Shown: in pieces, positions 18,544 through 29,345 of the stretch
Layout: every line of letters starts with the position of its first letter
Numbering within the stretch: the first letter of the stretch is position 1
Origin: Pseudoips prasinana
Lineage: Eukaryota > Arthropoda > Insecta > Lepidoptera > Nolidae
NCBI GenBank assembly: GCA_951640165.1
Contig: OX621263.1
Location: 15,320,001 to 15,384,000, forward strand
Direction of reading: 5' to 3'
Length of the DNA stretch: 64,000 nucleotides
The notes under the pieces: model-generated
The model's input: the letters and a program-made list of their open reading frames with translations, nothing else
Databases searched by the model: none
Told to the model about the DNA's origin: nothing
Translations under genes and position numbers: made by a program

Positions 18544-20812
18544 AAACATTAGGTATTTTTCTAATAAGTAGTAGTAGTACTTATATAGTTGAAGTTGTAT
18601 TTTTTTTTAATGGTTTTCAATTCACAATATTAATTCTAAAACTGAACTGAACTGAAGAAAATACGTAAGTTAATATTTGTTATGTCACTTCTAGGATTTC
18701 GCTGGTCAAGAAGCATCAAATATGCAGAAGATAAAAATACGAGTGCAACAGCAAAGAAAAAAGATTAGAACTCTGAACCAGAAATGCCGAAGATTAGCGC
18801 AGAAAGTACACACGTATCAAAACATAGTAGATGTTTTGAAAAATCAAAATTTAGTACAGCAAGAAGGTGCTATTTTGTTGGAAGAATGCGCTGGCTCCCC
18901 AGAATTTCTCACAAGACAAATTTCGAAACATCGAGGAGAACCTTGTCCAAGAACGTATGGTGAAGACATACGCAAGTTCGCGCTTACGTTGAACTTTTTG
19001 TCGCCTAAAGCCTATAAATACATTAGGACCACTTACAAAGATTGCTTACCTCATCCGAGAACATTGACAAAGTGGTACCAACGGGTAGATGCAGAGCCAG
19101 GATTTACTGCAGAGGCTTTTAAAACTTTAAAAATGAAGGCTGAAAATACAAAAAGACCTATCCTTTGCACATTAATAATTGATGAGATGGCAATAAGAAA
19201 AGGGTTGTATTGGGACAACTCTACCAAAAAGTTTTATGGCAGAGTAAATACGGGAATTAATGAAGAAACAGACTCCACAGAAGAAGCCAGTGAGTGCTTT
19301 GTTATGCTTCTTACTGCGATAAATGAGTCATGGAAACTCCCGGTAGGATATTTTTTAATCAACGCTTTGTCAGGAGAACAAAAAGCTCATTTGGTGCAAA
19401 TTTGCATACAAATGGCGGAGGCAGCTGGGGTATACGTGGTTGCACTTACTTGTGACGGGCCCGCCGCCAATTTCGCCATGTATCAAGAACTTGGATGTGA
19501 CCTGCAAAAAAATCAAGAAAAAACGGATTTTTTGGTTGGAAACCAAAAAATTTCCGCATTTATAGACCCCTGCCATGCAATAAAACTAATTAGAAACGCA
19601 TTTGGAGACTTAGGTAAAATCGTTGATGGTGAAGGGGGTCTAGTTAATTTTAATTATATTAAGTTTCTTCTCCAAATACAGGAAATGGAAGGCCTCCATT
19701 TAGGAACCAAATTAAGCAAAGCGCATGTAGAGTTTGCCTCGCAGAAAATGAAAGTTCGTCTTGCCACTCAGTTGTTCAGTAACTCTGTGGCAGATGCACT
19801 AGAATTTTGCGAGAAGCAATTAAAACTTGCTCAATTTCAAGGTTGCAGTGCCACAGCACAGTTCATAAGAATATTCAATAATTTATTTGATTGCCTCAAC
19901 AGCAGATCTCTTAGACCTCCTTGGGTGGAAGAAAGCATTATTTTGTAAAAATTATGGAGATATTCTAAAAATGTTCGCTGATGCTAAAACATATATTAAA
20001 ACACTGAAATTGGAAACTGGGCAGTTGATTATCACTTCTCGGCGAAAAACTGGGTTTATTGGTATGCTTGTAGATATGACCAGCGCACTCAATTTGTACC
20101 AAAGATTGGTGATAGAATCAAAATATTTAGATTATTTGCCATTGTATAAAATTTCACAGGACCACCTGGAACTTTTTTTTTCGTCAATTCGCTCTCGCTC
20201 AAGAGGTGGCTATAATAATAATCCCAATGCTGTGCAGTTCAAGGCAGCATATAAGAGATTATTAATTCGTGCCGAAATTAGGGAACATGGAACTGTATTC
20301 CGCTGGAACAAATATCTATTTTAAATTGTCCTAGTACAGAAGATCCAATTAAAAATATAAACAAATTAACGGAGCGCAATACGTTAATTGAAGAGGACGA
20401 TAGTACTCTTTATGAAGAGTATCTTGACCATTTAAATATAACACAAAGTGAATATACAGAACAGGTTGTCATGTATATATCGGGTTTTATTGCTAGGAAA
20501 CTAAGTAAATCTTTAAAATGTGATGAGTGCGTTGGACTCCTACATGGGTCAAAGGATCAGTATCCTACTAGCATTATTGAAAAGAAATCGAGAGGTGGTC
20601 TTACCTATCCGTCTCCCGGGTTAGTCAAAATTGTTAGCAAAACGGAAAAAATTGTTAAACATAACTTAATTTATAAACAAAATCCAGATAAATACTATAT
20701 TTATATTTATAAGTTTTTAATGGAACATTTTGAAAACGATTCAATTTTTAATAACGGCAACAGCGAACACGAGAGTACCCATAAATTACTGTTAATCAAA
20801 TCGGTAATATTA

Positions 20813-22094
20813 GGTCTTTACCTATGAAATTGCCGTTCTGCAGTACTGGCCATTTCAAATCAAAATAATTTTTGTTTGGCTAAGAATTCTAATTTCAAAT
20901 TAATTTTATTTTAAAAACATGGATTCTTTTTTCCAAAAGTAGTCATTTCTTTATTGATTAGTGTTACATTTTCATCGCATTTCAATCTTTTTCGTCATCA
21001 TGGATACGTTAAAAATTCGAGTAATTATGGAATATGAGTACCGTCGTGGCAGCAACGCGGCACAAGCGGCACGCAACATCAACGACGTTTACGGAGCTAA
21101 CACTACAAACCAACGCACCACCTGTTATTGGTTTGCTCGCTTCCGTTCTGGAAATTTCGACCTGAAAAATGAACCTCGCGGTCGTCCGAAGACTTTGGTC
21201 GACAATGACGAATTAAAGGCGGTTGTGGAAGCTGATGATACACAATCTACGGCTGAATTAGCAGCAGCTTTCGACGTTAGCGTCAAAACAATATTGGTCC
21301 ATTTGCGTCAAATTGGCAAGGTAAAAAAGCTTGACAAATGGGTGCCCCACGAACTCAATGATCGCCAGCGCGAAGTACGCGTCGAGACGTGCCTTGCACT
21401 GCTCAACAGACACACAAATGAAGGAATTTTGAACCGCATTGTTACCTGCGATGAAAAATGGATTCTGTTTGATAACCGCAAGCGCTCAGCAAGTTGGTTG
21501 GATCCTGGTTCAGCACCTAAACAATGCCCTAAACGAAAACTTACCCCTAGAAAAGTGATGGTCACTGTTTGGTGGTCTAGCGCCGGTGTGATTCATCACA
21601 GCTTCTTACCAAACGGGGTGAGCATTACTGCAGATGTGTACTGTGAAGAACTGAGCACAATGATGGAGAAGCTGGCGCATCTCCAACCAGCATTGGTCAA
21701 TCGCTCGTCTCCGCTGCTCCTGCACGACAACGCGCGACCTCATACTGCACAGCAGACGGTCTCCAAGTTGCAAGAACTGGGGTTGGAAGCTCTCCGTCAT
21801 CCGCCCTACTCACCAGACCTTGCGCCTACAGACTACTACTTTTTCCAGAATTTGGATAACTTCTTGGCGGGAAAAAAATTCAATACCCGAGAGGCAGTAC
21901 AAAATGCCTTTGAAGAATTTGTTTCCTCCCGTCCAGCTGATTTCTTTAAGAAGGGCATCAATAAACTGCCACTGCGATGGCAAAGATGCATTGATTGCAT
22001 GGGTGATTACTTCGATTAATACAAATAAAAAAATTCATGAAAAAAATTCGTTTAAATTTTTTCATACAAAACGGCAATTTCATAGGTAAAGACC
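20813..22094 (+). mobile_element. mariner element, copy 1 (1282 bp, intact)
   Basis: Flanked by TA at 20811-20812 and 22095-22096. The two ends share a 25-bp perfect inverted repeat starting GGTCTTTACCTATGAAATTG. It carries one complete transposase frame and lies inside the last exon of the P element, so it arrived after that element. Confidence 0.96.
21000..22019 (+). CDS. mariner transposase (DD34D, cecropia-subfamily-like)
   Basis: 339 residues from MDTLKIRVIMEYEY. An upstream in-frame ATG at 20961 would add 13 residues, but mariner proteins start at this position, so 21000 is preferred. The protein cuts and rejoins DNA at TA targets in the nucleus. N-terminal paired helix-turn-helix regions are followed by the linker GKVKKLDKWVPHEL and the catalytic triad: Asp in IVTCDEKWILFDNR, Asp in LLHDNARPHTA, and Asp in YSPDLAPTDYYFF, with 34 residues between the last two. 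The length is that of active mariners and no stop or frameshift is present. The KLDKWVPHEL, LDNFL.GK.F and INKL segments resemble the cecropia subfamily (the Hsmar1 lineage). Confidence 0.96.
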   Translation: MDTLKIRVIMEYEYRRGSNAAQAARNINDVYGANTTNQRTTCYWFARFRSGNFDLKNEPRGRPKTLVDNDELKAVVEADDTQSTAELAAAFDVSVKTILVHLRQIGKVKKLDKWVPHELNDRQREVRVETCLALLNRHTNEGILNRIVTCDEKWILFDNRKRSASWLDPGSAPKQCPKRKLTPRKVMVTVWWSSAGVIHHSFLPNGVSITADVYCEELSTMMEKLAHLQPALVNRSSPLLLHDNARPHTAQQTVSKLQELGLEALRHPPYSPDLAPTDYYFFQNLDNFLAGKKFNTREAVQNAFEEFVSSRPADFFKKGINKLPLRWQRCIDCMGDYFD

Positions 22095-22204
22095 TATTAT
22101 TAGCATATTTAGACATAAGATACAACTTTTATGGAAAGAAACATGCTGAACGAGTTTCAAAAAGAAATTTTTTGACTAAGTTAATATTATTTCGACATGA
22201 ATAA

Positions 22205-23170
22205 ACAGTTTTATTTTGTTTGAAATTGTCTATTTTTATCCTTTTATATCGATTAGACCCCTAATACCCATAGTATCTAAAACCGTTAACATCTCGTTAA
22301 CGGTTTCTTTAGAAGTTGGGTGCAGTCTATGGGCTGAGAAGAACGTATATTTTATGAAAATTTAATAAACTAAGGAACTTCTACATAATTATTATAGTCA
22401 TTGATTTTTTAAGCCGTTTTATTGTCAAATATTCAAATTTTGAATATCTTCATATTAATGGTCTCACCGAACCTAATCTATTTTTGTCCATCTCATTGTC
22501 ACCGGTGCACGGTGGTGGCAACTGGGAATCACCAAATATTACGGTGTTTCCTTGTAATATCTCATTAGGAAGTCGCTGGAGTCAAGGTTTTATATTTAGA
22601 ATTATGACTATCGAAATGTAGGAGTTATGAACCGACTTCAAAAAAATTAAGGTTCTGTTTTGGGCATGTCACCAATTGAGACGGTGATGCGGAGGAATAT
22701 ACTTCGACGCGTTGTTTTAGATTAGTTTTTAGATTGAAACATCTTTAATCTTGATGTTAAGAATTTTGTGTGTTTATTTTGTATCTAATACAATTTAAAC
22801 TACGTCTATATAAATAAATAAGTTCAATTCGTAATGATTGCCAACTTTTTCTCTTCAGACTTAAGGTAGAAAAACAAAAGTCTATCGTTATGTCGATTTG
22901 GACACTTTCGATGTAATGAGCACAACACTATTCGCAGGGGCGGAGTTGACGCCATATTTGAGAAACATTTGGCTTCAGATCACGTGACTTCATTTCTTAT
23001 CCTCTACCTTTTCTTTCATCATTGGGATTTTGTGATAATTTCATGCATCATTTCTTGATTTTTGGGAAAGGAATCTTGACACCATAGCATGTTGTCAATA
23101 GAAAAAAACTTTACCACCAACATTTTATTTATTTATTTTACCAAATTAGTTAGTGATCATATGTGAAATA
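22205..23170. other. Downstream flank of the P element; one fold-back, otherwise no feature
   Basis: It holds a short fold-back at about 22267-22332 (perfect core AAACCGTTAAC, loop ATCTC, complement). A piece at 22948-22990 is similar to the upstream flank near 15790. I see no gene. Confidence 0.45.
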
Positions 23171-23299
23171 TCTATATATATAAATAAAAAGAGAAGGCCT
23201 GACTGATTGACTGACTCATCAACGCACAGCCCAGACCCTTGGACCTAGAATGCTGAAATTTTGTACAGATATTTACTTTATAATGTAGACAAGGAATAA

Positions 23300-23975
23300 G
23301 GAAGGATTTTTCGAAATTCAACCCCTAAGGGGGTAAAACGGGGGTGCAAAGTTAGTATGAAACTTTGTCGTTTTTTAATTTAAAGGCATGAAAATTGATA
23401 TTTAGCCTTTCACTTAAATATAAGAAATATATGTGTCAGGATTTTTAGAAATTCCACCCCCAAGGGCGCAAAATAGGGGATGTAAGTTTGTATGAAAAAT
23501 GTGACAATTTTTAAGTTAAACGCATGGAAATTAGTATTAGGCCTTGCAGTTAAAAATAAAAAATATATATTTCAGGATTTTTCGACATTCCTCCCCCAAG
23601 GGCGTAAAATAGGGGATCTAAGTTTGAATGTAAATCTGTTTTTTTTTTAAGTTAAACGCATTAAAATTGGTATTTGGACGTTCAGTTAAAAGTAAAAAAT
23701 ATATATTTCAGGATTTTTGAAAATTCCACCCCGAAGGGCATAACATAGGGGATGTAAGTTTGTATGAAAAATGTGACATTTTTAAGTTGAACGCATAAAA
23801 CTTGGTATTTGGCCTTTTAGTTAAAAATTAAATATATATATTTCAGAATTTTTGGAAATTCCACCCCTAAGGATACGTCCTTTGGGGGTTTATTTTACGA
23901 AATATATACGATGTAAGTTTGAATGAAAGTCTGTTTTTTTTTTTGGAGTTATACGCATGTAAATTGGTATTTGGT
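23300..23975 (+). repeat. Imperfect tandem repeat, ~136-bp period, about 5 copies
   Basis: CAGGATTTTTxxAAATTCCACCCC-like starts recur at about 23302, 23437, 23573, 23709 and 23844, each followed by AAGGGxGxAAAATAGGGG and AAGTTAAACGCATxAAAATTG. The copies have diverged, so the array is old. It lies inside the Helitron. Confidence 0.85.
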
Positions 23976-24067
23976 CTTTCAGTTAAAAATAAAGCAATAC
24001 ATGTTTTTAAATCAAAATTTAGGTAATAATTTGTTGTTAGAAAAAGGTAATCAGAAACTGGTTCAAT

Positions 24068-24465
24068 AGATCGACACCAACAATTTAAGCCAACTCGAAA
24101 TTTAGATAAATTCGCTTTTTTATGCCAAGTTGCTTAAAATGTCGTAGTCGTCGTCGTCGTCTTAATAAAGACTTAGTGCCGATTTCACCGTTAAAATTAA
24201 ACGCGATCAATGGACGCCAAACTCAGTTACAGGAAGCAGAACCGAGTTTAGCGCCCATTGATCGCGTTTAATTTTAACGGTGAAATCGTCTCTTAGTGTT
24301 TTATAAGATTTATAACTTCTTTCTTTTTGTATGATTAAATGTCGTTATTTAAATTTATTATAAAAATAATAAATAAAAAAACGACATTTAATCATCAAAT
24401 TGGGATAAAAAACGAATTTGCCTAAAACTCGAGTTAGCGTAGTATAAATTGTTGGTATCGAGATG
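24068..24465. mobile_element. Fold-back element with three layers of inverted repeats
   Basis: The outer arms TCGACACCAACAATTTAAGC (24068 on) and TTGTTGGTATCGAG (ending about 24465) match inverted over about 65 bp with small indels. Inside are a 45-bp hairpin (24180-24224 with 24244-24288, two mismatches, 19-nt loop) and a perfect 16-bp one (24331-24346 with 24380-24395). The layout looks like MITEs nested in one another. Confidence 0.75.
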
Positions 24466-24992
24466 ATCGCACCCAAAAAATATAGTAGTCCCAAACTAAA
24501 TCAATAGATGATCGCCTATCACCAAATAATATGCACACATCTTAATTTTACCGCTTTACAAGTTTATATGTTTGTTAGTAGATGGCGTAATCATCGTTTT
24601 AGATCGCGCTATGGTTTTGTTCACAAAATGTGATATTAGGCCTATCAATGCCGTGGTCGCAACCTTATGTAATGGGAGTTACCTTTGTGATTAATGCATC
24701 GTTGGGTAATTGGGTATTATTTTACTTTATATGACTTACTGGCTATCCTTAAGGACAATTGATATGTATTCTTTGATTTTTTTGGTTGATGATGGGGTCC
24801 TATTTTTGAAATAACAGTAGCAAAGTAGTCTTTAGTTTCTTTCTTAGTTAGGTTATTTTAAAGGTTTTCTTAAATTTATATTGCATTGCTTATTTGTTTA
24901 TAAAGTTATATTCTTTAGATTAACCTAGAAGTAATTAGTTACATTGGTCATCATTCAAAAATTTCGCGGATGAAGTCGCGGGTGCCAGCTAG

Positions 24993-25680
24993 TTATAAAT
25001 AAAATGTTTCAATCGTTATTTTCATGGCCCTTCCACATCGGTGTTGGTAGATCCATAATAAAACTCATTAGCAGCACCATTTACTCCAACAAAACCATAT
25101 GTGTGGTGTCACTTATACGATGGCATACGAGTTTTGTCAACTTCACAACTCCGCCGAGTGACGTGACGCGAGATAACCAGTCGCATGAAGACACACAGGT
25201 GGTAGAAACCCGAATTTAATTTGATTTCTCCGGGGACATTATTTCATTGAATGAATGAAGATATTTTTAATTGTACACTGGACCGTGTCGGTGTGTAAAC
25301 GTACAGTATTTTAGTCAAATTTGATTTCAATGATTTTCAATCCTACTGAATCATCAAGTATTTTAATGCAATCACTAAAGCAGCGTAGCTTAAATGTCTC
25401 ACTGACATTTTCGCTGTACTGATATAAGGGAAGTTTTTGAACGTATATTAATTCAATGTTATTAAATTTATATCACTAGAGCAGGCAGCGGCGTAGGCTC
25501 TATACGGTATGCATAAAAATTCTTATCTACCAAATTTAATTACAAACTATAACATGCGCCTGAGGACTCGAACCTCAGCTGAAGAGATGTTACTTACGAG
25601 AAGAGAGCCGGTTTTAAGGACTGTGTGGTGTTTAACTGTGGGTGTAAATTAATACGCTTAAACGTATGGCGTTCTATTGA
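24993..25680. other. No recognised feature
   Basis: AT-rich spacer. A 71-residue frame at 25004-25219 has no motif I recognise. Confidence 0.4.
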
Positions 25681-25689
25681 AGGAGGAGG

Positions 25690-25810
25690 AGGCATTAGTA
25701 CCCACCCAGTAGTTGTCTAACGACTACAACTGGGACTATTGAGCTTAACCTGCTGTCCGAAACACGGAAGCACTAAGAAACTAAAACACTTTTGCGGCCA
25801 TCCTCCATTG
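25690..25810 (-). mobile_element. 5S-derived SINE fragment (degraded)
   Basis: CCCAGTAGTTGTCTAACGAC, TACAACTGGGACTATTGAGC, TTAACCTGCTGTCCGAA and CACGGAAGCACTAAGAAACT follow the body of the SINE at 63625-63870 in the same orientation. The 5S-like head is not preserved here. Confidence 0.5.
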
Positions 25811-25866
25811 GCTGCGTTTCGAGGTGCTAAATTTCTCTAAGAGTCTTGAAGGTCACAATATATATA

Positions 25867-26163
25867 AAAAACGGCCAAGTGCGCGTCGGACTCGCGCACG
25901 AAGGGTTCCGTACCATTATCGATAAAAACAAGCAAAAAATTCACGTTTGTTGTATGGGAGCCCCCGTAAATATTTATTTTTTTTATATTTAGTATTTGTT
26001 GTTATAGTGGCAACAGAAAAGAAATACATCATCTGTGAAAATTTCAACTGCCGTAACTATCACGGTGCATGAGATATTAGCCTGGTGACAGACGGACGGA
26101 CAGACAGACAGCGAAGTCTTAGTAATAGGGTCCCGTTTTACCCTTTGGATACGGAACCCTAAA
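25867..26163 (+). repeat. Dispersed repeat (CGGCCAAGTGCGxGTCGGACTCGC family), copy 1
   Basis: It begins AAAACGGCCAAGTGCGCGTC, includes GGGTTCCGTACCATTA and a GACGGACGGACAGACAGACA run, and ends ATACGGAACCCTAAA, the inverse of its inner AGGGTTCCGTA. A longer inverted copy lies at 52946-53570 and a partial one at 50233-50365. It is a common lepidopteran interspersed repeat; I am unsure of its class. Confidence 0.7.
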
Positions 26164-27589
26164 TCAGCATAAAAAGATCAACAAACATTTTTCAAGTTGG
26201 TACGCATTGGCAAAATTCAGCAGAAACGTATAAAATTCCACTCTGTCCCGTCGTGTATTTGTGTTTCGCCAGGACCTAAGACAATTGAATTTGCGAGTTC
26301 CATCTTACGCCCATCTTTGCTTACTACCAAACAAGATAAGGGTCAAAGGGATCCCGGACTTGATATCAAAAGGAATTAACAAAGGTCTCTAATAATAATA
26401 TCGCCGTATACCATCAATCATAGCTAAAGGCAAAAGATAATTAATTTTATATGAATAAGAACTACACGTGTCAGATACAATGATTCAATGCGTATCGGAT
26501 ATAATGGACTAGCGCTCCACTAAACAATTCAATATTGGGTCCATACACGTGGAAGGGTTACGGGAGAGTATTGTAAATAGAGATACATTTTTTTACCGTC
26601 TTCAAATAGAAGGTTATTAATTTGACTGGATTTATGTAAATTTTACTTTCTGGACTTGTTTGAACCGATTTTGATATGTTTTTGTTTCTATCTTTTTGTT
26701 TGATGGGAATTGCTTTCGTTTATATATTTATATTTTTATTTAAGTGGTTTTACAGAAATGTTAATTTGGTTCTATGTGTAAAACAGTAATTATTATCTGC
26801 AAATTGTGCTCATTCTACAAATACACTATTGCTACAGCCCCTTTTTTACTTGTCTTGCAGAAGCCTAGCGATAGCGAAAATTGTGCAATAATTGTTCTTC
26901 AATAGAGGTCCGGACTAACTTATTTTTATCTGTCAATATTAAGAGGGGCCATAAATAAATCCTAAATAAAATTCAATTTTCTCTAAAATAAAGAACTATA
27001 TTATAATATATATTTAAAAGTTTGTTAGATATAAGGAAAGCGCGATACAAAAATAAGGCGTTATTTGCATTTCAGCCATAGATGCTAAAGAGCAATAATT
27101 TTAAATTCCTTACCAACATTTATCAATCGATTTTAAATACTTTTTTGCTCTCTGTATGTCATTTAAGAACTCAGTTCAGTTTCCCCGATGGTTTTCCATT
27201 AGTCACATATATTAGGCATCTCTATTTTTCAACATTTTTGCACACCTCTTTTGCCTTCTTTACTGTAATTTTTCAGGTACTTCTGAGTTCTGACCTGGCC
27301 TTTCTTGAGAAAACCTCCGATTTGGTCAGAGAATGTTCTACAAGGTCTTCCCACTTCCGGTTGTACCATTAAAAAAAATGTGTATTTCCTATTAAGTTTG
27401 TTATCTATAATGAAGGTAGTAGCACTATCGTGGTAATACCCACAAAATTACTGCCTGATAATAAGGTCGCCAGATTTCCTTAGGGAAGGGGAAAGGGTCC
27501 GAACGCGTGATTAATGCATTTGCATTGTAAGCTCAATATATCCAGGTAACAGCTCATTATCAGGTCGGCCCCGTGTAGGTGATGCTTAC

Positions 27590-27745
27590 TTACTTATCGT
27601 TTGGGTAGTGGTTACCATAGCGTCAGAGTTGTTCAAGGCGCCCTTTAGGCTTCTAACTTAACTTTACGACTGTTGCCTAACGACTACAACCAGGACCGAC
27701 AGCTTAACGTGCGTGCTGAACTACGGAGACGCTCACAAATTAAAA
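27590..27745 (-). mobile_element. 5S-derived SINE fragment
   Basis: It carries TACTTATCGTTTGGGTAGTG, GTTACCATAGCGTCAGAGTT, GTTGCCTAACGACTACAACC and CTACGGAGACGCTCACAAAT, matching the body of the copy at 63625-63870 in the same orientation. The head is missing. Confidence 0.65.
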
Positions 27746-27832
27746 TACTTATAAATGGGTAATGTACAAACAGACTATAGCTACTAACAGGACCTAAAAT
27801 AAAATATTGCCGGTCGGAAAAAAAGTCAATAC

Positions 27833-27929
27833 GTACACACGGCTACATATAAGGCTATACATTTCCAATATAAGCTGACCATGCCAGCTTATACTGAAAA
27901 AGTTAAGCTTAATGTGTAGCCGTGTGTAC
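27833..27929. mobile_element. 97-bp fold-back MITE
   Basis: The ends GTACACACGGCTACA and TGTAGCCGTGTGTAC are perfect inverted repeats of 15 bp. The inverted similarity continues imperfectly to a centre at TAAGCTGACCATGCCAGCTTA. It has no coding capacity. Confidence 0.8.
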
Positions 27930-27934
27930 TACAA

Positions 27935-28353
27935 TCCTTACTAATATTATAAATCCGAAAGTAATTTTGTCTTTCTGTGTGTCTGTCTGTCTGTCACGCT
28001 TTCACGCCAAAACTACTGAACCGATTTAAATGAAATTTGGCACACAGTTAGTCTAGAGCCTGAGAAAGGACATAGGCTACTTTATAATGCAAAAAGGGTT
28101 GAAAGGGGGATGAAAAGTTGTATGGAAGTATCGTCTTTTTTAGAGTTAGCTTGCAACCTATTTATTTGGCTGTTTATTAGATACTATAAACAAAAAGGAC
28201 ATTATATATAAAAAATTAAAAGATGACGAAAACCATAAGTGTGTTTACCCGAACGGTAAGCAGAGTCGTCTGTGCCACACGCATGCGAATACTGATTTTC
28301 GAATGCTACTCAAAGACACTATTCCACGCAAACGAAGCAGCGGGCACAGCTAG
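27935..28353 (+). mobile_element. Non-autonomous Helitron
   Basis: It begins TCCTTACTAATATTATAAAT (after A) with CGAAAGT and a GTCTGTCTGTCTG run, TTTCACGCCAAAACTACTGA, and ends GCGGGCACAG CTAG before T. Head and tail fit the small Helitrons described from Lepidoptera. It directly follows the 97-bp fold-back. Confidence 0.8.
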
Positions 28354-29096
28354 TAAGCAATATAGAAAATATAATTAATTTGGTCCACTACACCTGTCAT
28401 ATACAATGGACTAGCGGTTGGCCTGGCAATCCAATAACGGTGAAAAGGTTCCGGAGAATAGAAATCAATTATCTACAAACAAAAACATGTACAAATATAT
28501 AGATATTTTAGCATTATTGTTCTCCTGGTAGACTTCGCCAATAGTAACTGTTCTGACCTGGCTTTCTGGGTTTTCGATATGGTCAGAGAATAGTCTGCGA
28601 AGTTTAGTTCTGTATATCTTGCAATTTGATGTTAATTCCGTTATCCAGTTTAATACGTATAATATGTTCTTTATGTTTCGACCTCCATTTACGTAACACA
28701 AAACCTTTAGTAAAGATATACACACTCGATATGATAATGAATATACCAATATGAAGGTAATACACAATTAATTGGTTATACTAGCGTTGCTGATCTAGCG
28801 CTCTATACAATTAACTAGCGCTCGAGCGGACAATCCAATAACGGCTCGATTCATGTGAAGGGTTCAAGGGAGGATGGAAATTAATTCATCTACAGAGATT
28901 GCCATGTATGTGTGATTTTGAAGTATACACAGGCACTACAAAAACCGCTCTTACTACCTATTTAACAAAGACTCTCTCAAAGTCCTCTAATGCCCGTAGA
29001 AACAGCCACCTAGGCAAATTGTAAAGGTTTTTTCCCTCGTTAACCGGTTTATTTGACTCACTAACTGTATCGTTATCTATCACGATTAGGTCAACA

Positions 29097-29345
29097 TATC
29101 AGCCGAAAGACGTCCACAGCTGGACAAAGGCCCAAAAATCTCCACGACTGCCAGTCTTGCGCTGTCCGTATTCAAATCCCGCGACCCTTATAAGATTGTC
29201 GATCCAACTTGTGGGGGGCCTGCCCACGCAACTTCTTTCAGTTCGTGGCCGCAACTCGAGAACCTTTCTGCCCCACCGGCCGTCAGTTCTACGAGCTATG
29301 TGCCCGCCCACTGCCACCACAGGTTGGCAGATCTTCGGGCTACTT
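29097..29345 (-). pseudogene. RTE-type LINE C-terminal fragment
   Basis: The minus frame encodes GGHIARRTDGRWGRKVLE, RPRTERSCVGRPPTSW, and ends QLWTSFG, the conserved tail of lepidopteran RTE reverse transcriptases after the RT domain. A 3' UTR is nearly absent, as in this family. It is 5'-truncated and carries several replacements. Confidence 0.85.

Larger units (their letters stand above)
15945..22204 (+). pseudogene. P-element-type THAP transposase gene, six exons, broken
   Basis: Coding exons 15945-16015, 16502-16673, 17269-17349, 17501-17611, 17917-18012 and 18695-22204 join in phase with GT/AG borders. Order of domains: N-terminal THAP zinc finger, an acidic Ser/Thr-rich linker, a leucine-rich coiled coil, then a P-type RNase-H-like domain with LIIDEMAIRKG, LTCDGPAANFAM, DPCHAIKLIRN and QDHLELFFSSIRSR. 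The size (about 900 residues) fits THAP9/P-element transposases, which cut and paste P-type elements. Lesions: a 1-nt gain near 19920, a 1-nt loss near 20290, and a 1282-bp mariner at 20813. It is a mobile-element relic, not a host THAP gene. Confidence 0.88.
18695..22204 (+). pseudogene. P-element exon 6: coiled coil and catalytic domain, disrupted
   Basis: The acceptor CACTTCTAG before 18695 puts the exon in frame with the 408-residue stretch from 18722, which starts with a basic coiled coil (MQKIKIRVQQQRKKIRTLNQ). The frame breaks near 19920 and resumes one frame over (to 20324), then breaks near 20290 and resumes in the first frame (open across 20330-20810). The mariner interrupts at 20811; its length plus the TA copy is a multiple of 3, so the frame resumes after 22096 and ends ILFRHE at TAA 22202-22204. 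Confidence 0.85.
23171..24992 (+). mobile_element. Non-autonomous Helitron, 1.8 kb, with internal repeats and palindromes
   Basis: It starts TCTATATATATAAATAAAAA after A and ends CGCGGATGAAGTCGCGGGTGCCAG CTAG before T: a CGCG/CGCG hairpin just before the CTAG end, as in Helitrons. No Rep/helicase frame is present. It contains the 136-bp tandem repeat at 23300-23975 and a nested palindrome system at 24068-24465, which may be a later insertion. Confidence 0.7.
26440..28920. repeat. Region with three degenerate copies of one dispersed repeat
   Basis: Copies near 26495-26590, 28385-28560 and 28770-28900 share TATACAATGGACTAGCG or CTAGCGCTC, CAATCCAATAACGGxxC, a CATGTGAAGGGTT-like stretch, and GAAATTAATTxATCTACA. 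The piece GTTCTGACCTGGCxTTCTTG with TTTGGTCAGAGAATGTTCT recurs at 27290 and 28550. The rest is spacer interrupted by the elements listed separately. Confidence 0.55.

Noticed and set aside
18722..19948. Host THAP or domesticated transposase gene
   Set aside because: The last exon is broken by two frameshifts and a mariner. A conserved host gene would not tolerate these.
20961..21000. Upstream ATG as transposase start
   Set aside because: The 13 extra residues are hydrophobic and not part of known mariner proteins; MDTLKIRV aligns with the family start.
27082..27372. 96-residue frame with hydrophobic stretches as a membrane protein
   Set aside because: It overlaps the dispersed repeat that recurs at 28550, and its T-rich DNA alone gives Phe/Leu-rich frames.
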